In this document: in pieces, positions 1 through 12,100 of the stretch
Position numbering within the stretch: the first letter of the stretch is position 1
How the letters are laid out: the number at the start of each line of letters is the position of its first letter
Origin: Cyclina sinensis
Lineage: Eukaryota; Mollusca; Bivalvia; Venerida; Veneridae
Assembly: GCA_012932295.1 (NCBI GenBank)
Contig: JAAONU010000016.1
Span: 19,931,530 to 19,995,529, forward strand
DNA: 64,000 bases
Reading direction: 5' to 3'
Position numbers and translations under genes: made by a program
The notes under the pieces: generated by a model
Seen by the model: the letters and a program-made list of their open reading frames with translations, nothing else
The model's database searches: none
Told to the model about the DNA's origin: nothing

Positions 1-1228
1 GCGATGTAGTTAGTGATTATTTACAAGAAAAAGAGCTAATGACTGCTGACAAAAAGCACATTACCAACCGTCCACTAACAAAAAGTAGTTACAAACATGG
101 TACCAATTTATGACAGATAAAAGATGATATTCAAGTAAATTTCAAGATATCAAGGTGGCTTCTGATTAGCTTTCTAATTACATTTATTAATATGTTGTTC
201 TGTTCAAGCAAATGTCAAAAACGTTAACTACGTAGTTTTGGAGAAATTTTAAACTGAAACCACTGACATTTTTTTTTATTAACTATGTTTAAATGCTAAA
301 TGCTTTGTAACAATGGAAGTGTTTTTAAAATTAACTTTAATCTAATTGCTTCAAACGTTCTTGTTTTAAAACCGAAAAAACGTTGAAGTTGAACCGAAAC
401 ATACACACGTTAGTGGTATTGAGAACGCGTCAGAGGTACTGGAAGTAAGGCATTATGGGTCATAAATCGTAGTTTGACATTTTTCTCTAAAGTAAATTTC
501 TATGTAGAATATGTGTTTGACGGTCATCAACATGCTATTGACAATTAAAATGTAACATTCTTTAATTTCAAACGAAAATTCATGTTGTGATGCTGAAATG
601 TTTTACCTGCAGAATTTATTCATTACTGGTATCATCACATTTATTTGTTGTTATACACTCAGATTTACTTAAATGTTTATATTACAGGCAGACGTCTGTC
701 TCTCTTAAACACGAGTTACAACTTGATCTTTTATTTCATTTCATTAACTTTACATCAGTTAAATTTATCAAAAATATTTTCACCACATTAAGCAGAAAAT
801 GTGCTGTATATATCTGTTATTATGTATAATACACTTAGGAGTGTGTATTAGTAAACATCATAATTAACTAGTTAATGCAACACTATTCTAATTTAGAAAA
901 AGTAAAACTAACATAATGGAAATTGCAGGATAGATTGAAGAGCTACAATTTACGGTATCTTAGATGCTCAAATGTTCGATATATCAGAGTCAATCATGCT
1001 CCTCTTCTGTAATATTCTTCATCAGCCATGTCATTTTGGTATTTTGTATGTTTTGCTACGATTTCTTTGCAGTAAATTTATAAAAGGTATTTTAAATAGA
1101 TAAGAAAGTTTGGCAATATTAATTTATTTTTGGATAAAATTGAAATTCTTATTTATGTTTACGGAGAACAAAAAGGACAAGATATAAAAGACGTTTTAGA
1201 AACAAAGCAGTCCTTTTGCAAATAAAGA
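1..1228. other. Upstream flank of the transporter gene, no gene seen
   Basis: AT-rich sequence with only short random reading frames. The last few dozen bases before 1229 are probably the 5' leader of the transporter gene. No TATA box or transcription start could be fixed, and an upstream non-coding exon cannot be excluded. Confidence 0.5.
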
Positions 1229-3005
1229 ATGGGCGAGGAAATTGTTAAGACAGGGGATGTTCAAGTTTCAACAATAGAGATGGAAGGCAGACACGACCGA
1301 AGTGTTCCCGATGGTGGCTGGGGATGGATTATAGTAATAGGAACGCTTATTTTTAATGCAATATATGATGGATGCAGTTTCTCATTTGGAATTCTGTACA
1401 CAGACCTGTTGGACTATTTTGAAGATACAAAAAGTAACACTGCCTGGATGGGGTCCTTGTTTTTCGCTGTTCCTTTGCTTTGTGCGCCTTTAGCGGGATT
1501 GATAACAAAAAGAATAGGATCTCGAAATGCAACCATGTTAGGAGGTTTAATAGCTTCCACAGGGTTTGCCTTAGCTTCATTGTCAAGTTCGGTATGGATG
1601 TTAACTTTATTTTACGGACTTATTGGTGGCTTTGGAATGTCTTTACCATATTTCAACTCTGTAAAGGTAGTGACAGATTATTTTGATAAAAGACTCGCCC
1701 TTGCTTCGGGTATAGCTGAATGTGGTGCCGGATTAGGGACGTTGATTTTTGCTCCTTTAACTGAGTATCTTGTTACACAATTCGGATGGAGAGGTACTTT
1801 ACTGATATTGAGTGGTATAGTTTTAAATATAGTAGTCTGTGGGGCTTTGTATCGACCCATAGAAAAAACAAATGATGCTGTGGTTAAGAAAAAGGGAGAA
1901 CACAAAATGGAACGTGAAATAAAAAACGGAGACTCATGCAAGACTTTTGAAGGAAAAAGCAACGAATTAACATCTGGCACAAACGAATGTTCAAAAGCTA
2001 ACTTAAAAAATAAAACCATTTCAAAAGAACTCAGACCGATAATTCGATGTAACTTTTTTCAGATGTTGAACGTTCCATTTGTTATATTTGCTATATCAAA
2101 CTTTGTGCTGTACTTCTGGTACGATGTTCCATATGTGTTCATGGTGGATAGGTCTACCCATTATGGAATACCCGCTCAAAAAGCATCATTTTTGTTGTCA
2201 ATTATTGGTATTTTTCACGTATTGGGTATATTAGGCTGCGGATTTCTTGGTGACCGGAATTTTATGAACTTGAAATTATTGTTCGGAATGTCGACAGTGT
2301 TTTGTGGTGTAACAATTTCACTTGTACCGCTTGCTGAGGTCTTTTCCTTTCTCGCAGTACTCTCGGGATGTTTTGGAATATTTTCCGCAGCCATGGATGC
2401 ACTTCTGTCATGTATTTTAATAGACATTGTCGGGAAGAAGGCGTTTGATAATTTCATGTGTGGTATTATTCTCTTTATAGAGGGGTTAGGAAATCTAATT
2501 GGACCCCCATTTGCTGGTATGTATTTTTTTATTGTAACACTTGACGTCAACAAATGTTTATAGTACATGCGAATGAGCTAATCCTTTAAGAGATATTGAC
2601 TACAGTTCTGTTTTTGCATTATACATCTGGAAAGAGCTAGGGATGTCCACAACTGTCGGTGGGGTTAGAGATGTTGATTTACCTTATGCCTTAGGTGCCG
2701 ATCGGTGCGGGTTCGAATCCCACTGGGAATTTGATCATTTATAAACAAGTTATTTCGACGCGTAGTTTCAAAGTCCTTTTCAGTTTTTTTTTACAATTTA
2801 AATTGCTCTTTCTCATGATCATAGACGATGTCATATCGTAATGTTTGCCATGTTACTTGAAATACTTCTAACGTTTTTTTTCTCAGGTTTCCTTTTCGAT
2901 TTAACTGGTAGCTACGACACAACGTTTTATGCAGCTGGCGCATGTGTTATAACGGCTGGAGTTTTATATGTGACATTTCATAAAGTCAGAACAGTAACAC
3001 ATTAA
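1229..3005 (+). CDS. SLC16-type monocarboxylate transporter-like protein (2 exons)
   Basis: The coding sequence joins 1229-2516 and 2887-3005 (468 residues, a usual length for the family). Both SLC16/MCT signatures are visible: the VPDGGWGW motif at residues 26-33, which begins TM1, and YFDKRLALASGIAECGAGLG at residues 151-170, at TM5. Hydrophobic segments fit a 12-helix major facilitator with a long charged loop (about residues 212-270) between the two six-helix halves. The 370-bp intron is GT-AG and phase 1 (donor G|GTATGT, acceptor TTTCTCAG|GT). The join recreates the family's GPPFAGFLFDLTGSYD stretch, so the splice is well supported. The start is the first in-frame ATG, with A at -3 and G at +4. 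The family carries monocarboxylates or related solutes (some members carry amino acids or thyroid hormone) across the plasma membrane. Substrate and paralogue cannot be assigned from sequence alone. Confidence 0.93.
2517..2886 (+). other. Phase-1 GT-AG intron of the transporter gene
   Basis: It begins GTATGT and ends in a T-rich tract followed by CAG. Reading on past the donor gives only 16 further codons before a stop, which would remove the last membrane segment. The central part holds a tRNA-like repeat. Confidence 0.88.
2636..2735 (+). repeat. tRNA-derived SINE head (candidate)
   Basis: A perfect RNA polymerase III B box, GGTTCGAATCC, lies at 2710-2720. An A-box-like GTGGGGTTAGAG lies about 45 bp upstream near 2659-2670. 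The spacing fits a tRNA-like promoter, but the flanks do not pair into an acceptor stem, so this is read as the head of a SINE or a tRNA pseudogene rather than a working tRNA. The family is not identified. Confidence 0.5.
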
Positions 3006-3011
3006 AATAAA
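3006..3011 (+). terminator. Candidate polyadenylation signal of the transporter gene
   Basis: AATAAA lies directly after the TAA stop. The 3' untranslated region would then be very short, so a more distal site is possible. Confidence 0.4.
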
Positions 3012-3264
3012 AAGCGGAAAAATCCGACGGAAAAATACTTGACAAACTTCAAAGACTGCATATTATTTGTATTTTTGCGAACAGGCTCTTGTTCATTGTG
3101 TTAATACTAAATTTGCGCTGTATATTCAATTAGCCTACAGGATATTTAATGCAATGATACTACTTCAGGTATTTCTCACTATCAGTTTGTCATGCCCAAG
3201 ATACTATATGCCATGTAAGCTTTTTATCTGTATTTGCTTTTGTTAAAACTTGCTTATTTCTTTT

Positions 3265-4270
3265 TTATAGCATTAAGCAGCGAGGGTAAAAATAGATTTT
3301 TGTATGATTGCCCAGAGAATTTTCATTTATTGACCGATTTTAGATATTTGATATACAGAAAACTTGCAAGGACTCCTTTGGTGGGGTTTAAGTCACGAGG
3401 TTCAGTGTCAAGGTCACCGAGGTTATAAATAGATGTCCTACTTTTTGTCATAGATTATTTATTGACTGGTATTTTAGATATTTTATATAAAGACACCTTG
3501 CATGAACCTCTTTTATTAATTTGGGGTAAGATCACCTAGGCTAAAAATAGATGTTTGTAGTTTACCTCATGGTGCATTTATGTATTGACCAACATTGTAT
3601 GTATTTGGTATGTAGATTTTTTGCTTGGACTTCTATCTCTAGATGGGGTCTGAGGTCACTTGGTAAAGGTCACGGTCACCGAAGCTTATGATAGATTTTT
3701 CTACTATCTGTCATAGAGCCTTTATTCATTGACCGATTGTTTAGATATTTTGTTTATAGACGTTTTCCATGAACCCCTACGTTTCATTGCGGCCAAGGTC
3801 ACCAAGGCTATCAATAGAGTTTTCTACATTTCGTTATAGAACTTTCTTTTATTGACTGATATCTTAGATATTTGGTATGTAGGCACCTTGCATAGGCCTC
3901 TTGCACTGGGTGGTGTCTTAGATCACCTGGGTCAAGGTCACCGAGGCCAATGACATATTTGTCTACTTTCTGGAATAGAGGCTTTAATAATTGACCAATA
4001 TTTTAGAATTTTGGTAAATAGTCACCTTCCATGAACCTCTATCATTGACTGCAGTCAAGGTTTAGGTCATTAGGGCTTAAAATAGATTTTTTTCCACTTT
4101 TTGTTATGGGCCCTTCATTTATTGACCGTTATCTTAGATACTTGGTATGAAGGTACCTTGCATAGGCTTCTATCATCGGGTGGTCACTTGGGTCAAGGTG
4201 CCAGAGATTAAAAATAGATAGATTCTACTTCATGTCATGGTATTATACTCCCTTTAGATTCATTTTTACA
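3265..4270. repeat. Degenerate ~130-bp tandem repeat field (about 7 units)
   Basis: Successive units carry variants of 'GGTCACCGAGGCTATAAATAGAT', starting near 3415, 3530, 3678, 3799, 3938, 4067 and 4198. Each is followed by a variant of 'TATTGACCGATTTTAGATA' and 'ACCTTGCATGAACCTCT'. Units are diverged and carry stops in every frame, so this is non-coding. It resembles the core repeats of bivalve pearl-type elements. No clear terminal inverted repeat was seen. Confidence 0.75.
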
Positions 4271-4549
4271 AAACATTTTTAAATAGAAGAGCTCCCATCT
4301 TTTCCTGAACCAATCTGATCCGATCATGGGTTCCAGAGGTATGGGGACCAAAAGGGACATATTTTGCAATGACTTCATGTTGGAGATTTCACAGCTACAA
4401 TAATCTTACAAACCACTGGCGTGATCCCAAATACACCCAAAACACAATCCCATGAACTAACTGCATATAAACTACTCACACAACCAACGTTATTGCGAAC
4501 ATTCAGAAGCAAAATTCTTCATAGGAATCCGTGTTACACGTCCTGTTAG

Positions 4550-5395
4550 ACCACTGGTCGTCCGTGCGTCTGTCTGTCTGTCCTTTAGCAACTTAATGTC
4601 CGCTTTGTATCTCTGGAACAGATTGAAATTAAAAAATACTTGGCAGAAATGTTAACCATGGTAAGACAATGTGGAGAGCGCAGATTCCGGCTTTCTTTTA
4701 TCAAGGTCAATGTCACACTTAGTCATTATGATTTTATACGTCAAATGTTGTGTCCGATCTGTTTATTTTGAACCGACTGAAGGAAAATTGATACTGCTTG
4801 GTAGAAATGATAACCATACTGATACGATATGCAGAGCATAGGATCCGGTTTCCCCGGATAAAGGTCAATGTCATACTAAGTCATTAAGATTTAATGGGTA
4901 AATCTCTGTATCTCTTGAACCGATTTCAGGAAATTGAAACTTCTTGTCAGAATGTCAGCCATACTGAGATGATGTGCAGAGTACTGGTTCTGGCTTGCTC
5001 AGAACAAGGTCACAGTCATTCTTATTACATGTGTCAAATTTTGTTTTCGCTTAATATCTCTTGAACTGACCAAAGGAGATTGAAACTACCCGGCAGAAAT
5101 TTTAACCATACTGAGGCAATGTGCAGAGCATTTTTTTACGTCAAGGTCAAGGTCACACGTCGTCATAGGTTTACATGTGAAATTTTGTAATTGCATGCAA
5201 GCTACAAGTTGCATTGCTTTGCAAGATATTAATCGGAAACTGTTTCACTATTTTAGTTACAGTGACATTGACCTTAAACGCAGACACCATTAACGGAATC
5301 GCAAACGACAACAGCATACAAGATACTTACACACCAAGTTTCATTGTAATACGACAGGCTAAGTGAAGTTAATGAGGGGCGACAGTTTTTCCTTT
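4550..5395. repeat. Degenerate ~150-bp tandem repeat field (about 4-5 units)
   Basis: Units begin with variants of 'TATCTCTTGAACCGACTGAA' near 4608, 4764, 4909 and 5054. They contain 'AACCATACTGAGACGATGTGCAGAG' variants and end in 'TCAAGGTCAAGGTCACAC'-like stretches. The field opens with a TCTG/TCCG simple run (GTGCGTCTGTCTGTCTGTCC near 4563) and ends near a GGGGCGACAG sequence. It may form one composite element with the preceding field. Confidence 0.72.
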
Positions 5396-6131
5396 GTTTG
5401 TGGGATATAATATTTTCCACTGAATGCATCATATGCATTTGGTACTTTAAAACTAGAATATATTTCTGAACACGGAAATGTGCACGTTAACAAGTAAGTT
5501 TTATATTTGCCGAAAATTCATGTCTTATCATAGAATAGTTAGTTTTTATAAGGTACGTATATTTTTCAAACATTATGTCCAACTAAATTGAAATGAACTT
5601 AACATCATGTTCCCAAACGACTCTTATCAAATCTTAAGTGGGTTGTTACATTTTCCTTGGACAAGGCATCAAAAGGTGATTTCAAAGCATACCCTTCTCT
5701 GCAATATGTACAGGTGTTCTTAAATATCCAGTGAATCTTGTTGCGGAAACTAGACTGTATTGCTAAACATTGCTTCAAGGACCCTCGCCGTTCTCTAAAG
5801 AAGGATGTTATTGTGGTTTTAGAAGGGGAAAAAAGAAAAAGAAGGTACATTATAAATATTGCAGAACTAAACTAATATTAATTATCAAATTATTAGAGAC
5901 ATGTTGGAACAATTAGAACTATGCTATTATAAAAGGCTATCTTATTGGCGATTTTCGCTATATTAAACTAGGAGAGTTGACAGATAAAAATTATGTTAAC
6001 ATTTTATTGAAAGCATTTACTCTATATATGTTGGAAGTAAAATATAGTATAATTCAAATATATTTCATGTTAGACGTCAAACTTAACGTAAAGATTCCTT
6101 TCCACTTCTTTTGTATTTCTTTTTTATTTAT
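5396..6131. other. No recognisable feature
   Basis: AT-rich sequence with short random reading frames on both strands. None has a domain motif or convincing splice borders. Confidence 0.4.
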
Positions 6132-6302
6132 AGGTTTTTGGGGCTGTTTATTATTACAGGTTTTTGAGGCTGTTTATTATTACAGGTTTTTGAGGCTGTT
6201 TATTATTACAGGTTTTTGAGGCTGTTTATTATTACAGGTTTTTTAGGCTGTTTATTATTACAGGTTTTTGAGGCTGTATATTTGTAGGTTTTTGAGGCTG
6301 TT
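6132..6302 (+). repeat. 26-bp minisatellite, 7 units
   Basis: Units containing AGGTTTTTGAGGCTGT plus TTATTATTAC start at 6132, 6158, 6184, 6210, 6236 and 6262, exactly 26 bp apart. A last shorter step leads to 6286. Copies 2-4 are identical, which points to recent expansion. Confidence 0.95.
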
Positions 6303-6990
6303 CTGTCCGACCGGCAAAATTGAGAAATCAGAAAAAGAAAAGACATACTGCCTTGGCCAACTCGACAATTCTGCTACATCACTGACGCCTCGCATGACCT
6401 GGTCATAGTACTCGCAAAACAAATAATTGTCTATCTCATGCATGAGTAGAGAATAAGCAAGGAATTGTATAGTTTACACTTCATGGATGATATTTTCAGT
6501 GTGAAAAGTAACAGGTAACACTGCGTAAATATTCGTGTAATTATTAAAAGTATTAAGTGTTAAGTCAAATATTTTTGTCATAGAGAAATACATGTAGAAA
6601 ACGATGCCACCAAAAGTGTTTTAGATTACGAGGATGACGTTATATATTTGATGTATGTATGATATTTGTTTTCTAAAGTGTGACTGCGTTAAAGTGTATA
6701 CTTCAAATTATTCAATGTCTGTTGGCGTGATCAGGTTAATTAATTTAATTTTTATATAACTGGATAATATGAAAGAATATAGCGGCACTGAAAAAATATG
6801 TTAGTATTCCATATGAAATAATTCCATTCTCGCTGGAAACCACTTCCGTTCTAACACATTTTTGGATTCAACGCTTGATTCACACAATTTTCACTGTTTG
6901 TAGAATACTAGATACAGATGAATCAAGTACATAGATATACACTGAACACATGGACTTCGAGAAATTTGCCCGTCAACCAATATCGGCGTT
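6303..6990. other. No recognisable feature
   Basis: AT-rich intergenic sequence. A 61-codon minus-strand frame next to the minisatellite has no family resemblance. Confidence 0.4.
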
Positions 6991-7019
6991 ATACATTTGG
7001 TCGAGTTTAGGATAGTGTC

Positions 7020-7515
7020 TAGATGTTGTTTTGACACATGTAACCCTGGAGGAGGCACTTAAAATGGCTCCAGCTCTATAATTTGAAGAAAATGAGAGCA
7101 AGTCCATCAAACAATACTATGTACTAAATTTAAGAACTCTGGGATTTGTGTTACCATGCAAGACGGTTTTCAGTGATTTTCTTTATATTTCTATATGAAT
7201 ATGTATTCCTTTGAATCAGGTCAATATTGACTCTGGGGCATAATTTGAACACTTTTGGTACATATCTACTGGACAATGTTTAATTTTGTAATTCAAACCT
7301 CCTAGCTTTGCAGATACAGACAAGAAAATGTTCATAGTTTTTCCTCCAAGTTTCCATAGCATTAGAGTGCTGAAATGTTTTGAATATATTTGAAAAAAAT
7401 ATGCAAGAAACATTTTTGCCAAGTTTCATTCAGTTCCATCTAGTTGGATAGTAGAAGATGTAATTTCACCCATATTGTAGACGGACGACCCAAGTTCGTA
7501 CGACGACGGAATATA
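7020..7515. repeat. Old dispersed element of the molluscan core-repeat type (candidate)
   Basis: It contains 'ACTCTGGGGCATAATTTGAACACTTTTGG' and 'GCCAAGTTTCATTCAGTTCCATCT'-type phrases seen in such repeats. It ends with a GACGGACGACC...CGACGACGGA stretch (7480-7509), similar to the GGACGGACGGAC tail of the element at 9.4-10.0 kb. It is diverged, and the borders are uncertain. Confidence 0.45.
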
Positions 7516-9184
7516 CACCTTTCGACCCCAGTTTGGAGAATCGCGTTAATTTAGTTCCATTTTCACGATTACTTCATATAATCAGTTCCTTGATAACACA
7601 GTTTAGATTTTGCTTTTGTTTAAATGCGTATGTCCTTTAGACTATACAACAAAAGACTGGCATGGTATTAAAAGTTGAACCAGAAGAGAAAACAACAGGC
7701 ATATGAAAATTGTTGTTAATAAAGAACTCTTATCTGTGATGTTCTGAACACCATTTGTCGCCTTCAGAGGATAAAATCTGAAATGAAATAAGAAACAAAC
7801 TTGAAGCAAGACTGCAGTTGCCGTGAATAAGGCTTGTACTTTTAAAGATTAAATCAATCAAAGTTATAAAGGTGATGACAGATTAATTGTTTCATTAAGC
7901 TACCGACGTTCTTAGGTTTGTCGTAATTGTAAAAAACACCTTATCTGACTATGCTTCTATGACGTCATATCTTTATAGAGTATCGCTTTACCGAGCATTT
8001 CAGTTGGATGAAAATTTAAGGAAAACTATTTTTATTTCGTTAAACAAGATAAGCTACATGATTGTGACAATAATTATTCCTTACCTACTATGTAAACCAA
8101 ATAAGGCAATATCTGGCGCGGTCACGTGACCTATGAGCGTCATATTACTAGCTTCAACAATTACCATAAAAGCTAAAATCAGAAACAAAAGCATTTTTAC
8201 TATTTTTGAAATGTAATGTTACAACAGACTGTATTAGTTTAACCTTTTTTCTGTCAAACTTTTAACATTTGGTTCATATATCTAGCAATCATTAACCAAA
8301 AATGCACAACTCAATCTTTACCTTAAGAAAACAGTGTTTTTACAGCAAATATACGTGCACATAAGAGTCTTATATTACTTTTTAACAGTAACGAACGACA
8401 ACTTTCTTTGTTCTTTTGACTTTGCAGGTATTTCAGAAATACCATGCATACATATCAAGCCATGCTATAACTGCAGAATTCGTCAGTTATAGCACAGCGT
8501 GCGCTTTCTGAATCGAACGTCAGGTAAACTGACGTCACCACTTTGCACTATAGTATACAATATTTACAGCAATTTTTGTCATGTATGAGATTACAAATAT
8601 TGCACACTGGGGCCCTACAATACTTGCTCGAGTACCATCGCATATACAAGAACACTCCTGCTATATATATAACTTAGCTCTGATATGCACGGTTACTTAG
8701 AAGGCGTGTACTACTATGCAAAACTTCTTTTTTGTGTTGACACGTTGTTATAGATAGCATATGATACATTTGTGTATTTGTATTAGCCCTACAAATACTC
8801 TCTTCATCTAAATAATAAAGGATGACATATTGTATAAAACTTAAAACTTTTTCAGTAATTCTATCTGACCGAATACAAGAAGCAAACACATAAAGTGAGA
8901 TGTACTGCTGTATGCTGTAAATGCACTCTATATACTTTCCCACTATCAATATCTTTCTAGAGATAATTCGTGCCTGGTATTTCATCCTGTCTTGAGTTTG
9001 TTGAAAAGAAAACTTCACATAATCTTTATTATCATTTTTAAGATCTCATACAGAATGAGAAAAAACTTCCATCGAAGACTATATTTTTTCTGTATCACGC
9101 ACGGTTAGTTTGTATAATAGTACATGTCATAATAATTGAAAGACCATATTAACAGTCCAAAATATATTCATTATCAAAGCGTCG
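7516..9184. other. Intergenic or 3' intron region downstream of the carotenoid-oxygenase exons
   Basis: The last exon of the minus-strand carotenoid-oxygenase gene should lie here or further left, but no stretch with its expected motif and a usable acceptor was recognised. Two regulatory-looking words are present: GTCACGTGAC (8122-8131) and a perfect cAMP-response-type TGACGTCA (8530-8537). Such words occur by chance and are not called as sites. Confidence 0.35.
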
Positions 9185-9190
9185 CCATAC

Positions 9191-12100
9191 CTTTTCGTTT
9201 CCGACCATCTACACCATGAGCTATTATCACCCCATCATCCTCAGCAGTAGTGTCAGGCCTGGGTATAAAATGCGGCTCCTGCACGTACATGCCGTATGGA
9301 AATTCATACTCTGTCTCCTCGCCTGTGTCTACATTAAGCTATGTTAATATCAAAATTTAAAATTGACCCCAGTTTAAACAAGAGCCATGTTGACATGGCC
9401 ATCCCCCAACCGAATGTGTTTGCTTAGTTGTCATTCTTGTACACAGCACTCCTCCCCAATAACATCTATGAAGCTATGAAGTTTCAAGCTGATATCTCAA
9501 ATACTTTTTGAGTTATTGTCCGAACAAAAATTAAGCATGACAAATAACAAAGGGCAATAACTCGAAAATTGAAAGTTGATATCTCAAATACTTTTCTAGT
9601 AATGCTCCGGACAAAAATAATGCATGAAAAATAAAAATGTATGGAAGGTAGTGTTATTATTTTTTAGCATTGCACTCCTCCCTAGTAAGATCTATCCATC
9701 TGTGAAATTTCAAATTGATATCTCAAATACTTTTCCAGTTATGCTCCGGACAAAAATTATGCATAAAAAAGGCAATAACTCAAAAATTGTCAGGGAAGAG
9801 GTATCATTCTTGTGCACTGCACTTTTCTTCAATGAGATTTATCTATCTATGAAGTTTCAAGTTGATACCTTAAATGATTTTCCAGTTATGCTCCGGACAA
9901 AAATATAGGACGGAAGGACGGACGGACGGAAGAACGGACGGAGACTATTACCATATCCTCCACCGCCTTTTCGGGCGGGTTAATAATCTATAAATAAGAT
10001 GTTAACCTTTGAAGTATGTTATACTTCATTGTATGAAGTTTTCTCAGTTACATAGCATTTAATATGCAAATAATTTGTACACTTAGTTTTTTAAGCTATT
10101 AGATGTAGATTCTATAATACATTTTAGTTCATTACTTTTCATAATACTAGCTTCATTTTTTTAATTAAAATATTCTGTTTCGGAATTATTAGTCATTCAG
10201 AAGTTTACGAATTTTCAGCAGGGGTGAAGGTCACAGTTACCTTTAGAATAGCATTTCTTCCTTTCTGAATAAAATTCCTTGTCATGTACGCATACTTGTA
10301 TTTTCGTCCGTTAAATAAATAATTGATATTTGGCATCTCTAGAGCAGCTCTGGCACTTCCGGGTTTTCGAAGACTGCGCATGCTCGCTGTTTGATCGGTC
10401 ATATTGATTGTTATTCTAGATACGTTTGTAGAATAAGAATCCTGAAAAAAAGATCTTGGAAAGGTATACAAGTAAATATATTTCAAGAAAACAATAGATA
10501 AATGTGATTTTTCAAAATATCAACTTATGTAATCAAATAATGTGTTTAGAAGCGTAACAAATCTGTAATGTCCACAAAAAAATCAACAAGTAAAAGCTGT
10601 TATCCTTTATACGACGAAAGTAGATAAAATTTCACTCACGCCTTCCATTAAATTCTTTACATATGAGTATTGACTGTAGATGTCTGCATTTTCATACGTT
10701 AGCATGTCCATGTGAATAAGTTCCCCGTCTTCGTAAGATCCAAGCTGAAAAAACAAGTCTTTATTCATCTGTTCTTGGACTGGGCTAAAATTTTATATTC
10801 TTAATATAATTTTTCTCCAGTTCTATGTCTATGCATATTCTTGAAAACTATGGCGCATTCAGTTTCACAAAGGCTGTCGCATTAACACAGTTACGCTCCC
10901 TTAGCAGCTAAATGAATACACTACTGTTACTTCACACCGCTGCTTTAAAACCAGTAGATTTATGATATTGACCTTTACAATGAACTTTTAAACAACCAAT
11001 GAAAGAGCACAAATATCCCCAAAACCGAAAAATCTTTAAACCATTTTTCATTGGTTTAAACGATCATGTCATTCCAAAAATTATAAATAGACGGGTGTTT
11101 TCTGACAATTTTGTGAACACATTTCAACTATACGCCTTTACGTAAACATCTTAATACAGCAATTAAACGTCTAAAAACAACCATACCATCATGATTTTAA
11201 CCTTTTTGATAGTTTGATTGGTTTATTTACGTATACATATTAAAAAACACTTTCAAAAGTGAAATACGTAAGTAACTTGCAGACATGCATTGTTTGTTTA
11301 CATTTTGGGTTGTCAATTGTATGTATTGACATTTCGTTGTAAGCTAGTCACTGATTGGCTGAAAAGTAACCGTGGTTTTCCCTGTCTAAAAATAAAAATA
11401 TCGTTCTGAAAATTGAATTTTAGCAGAGGTAAGAAAGTGAAACATTCGAAGAAAGTGAAACATTCGACCGACGCGCAGGAAAGTATAACACAGTTTGCCG
11501 TAACGAATGACATTTACCTGGTGAGTGATAAAGATTGGCATCGTAACTATATTAGCAATAAAGACACCGTCTGACTTCCGCATTACGAGTAATCGGGTTA
11601 ACCCTTGTGGCTCAAAATAAAACGCTTTTTGGAAATATGGGCCGTATTTGTCATCAGAAGCTGAAATTGACAAAACTGAGCAAAATGCAGTAATACGTAC
11701 AATACACCTTCTGAAATGCATTTTGTAAACATGAACAATGAGTAAACCTGTTGAAGACAAACGCATATAAGTTCTTGGCCGTAGCATTGTCATTTTCGAA
11801 TAATTAATGTTGATTCCTAAAAATCCTCAGGATTTATAATTAGTAATATTTTATAAGAAAGTTTTGAATAAAAACAGTCTAAAATTTCGGTTGAAATACC
11901 AGCATAATTGTAGCTTCGACAAAAAAAATACTTGTCGGGAGTCCAGTCCACGGATGAAATACTTTGTTTGGTTTCAAATTAAATATTACAATGAAAATTT
12001 ACCATAGTAACAAGGATCATGCATATAGCCTGTCTCTGGTAAAATAACGTAATTTTCAGTCATCGAAAATGAATGAAGGTATCCAAATCTAGCGTTAAAA

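Noticed and set aside
2659..2735. Functional tRNA gene
   Set aside because: The B box is perfect, but no acceptor stem or anticodon arm could be paired, so only a tRNA-like SINE head is claimed.
6132..6302. 26-bp array as CRISPR or coding repeat
   Set aside because: No spacers; the frame across it is a by-product of the repeat and stops soon after.
7741..7790. Possible terminal exon of the carotenoid oxygenase (ATTTCAG acceptor on the minus strand)
   Set aside because: In the required phase it stops after a few codons and lacks the expected final histidine motif.
8530..8537. Perfect TGACGTCA site as a regulatory element
   Set aside because: An isolated 8-bp word with no mapped promoter nearby.
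11386..11793. 135-codon minus-strand ORF as one gene
   Set aside because: Only 11660-11518 is coding (exon 7 of the carotenoid oxygenase); the rest is intron read-through.
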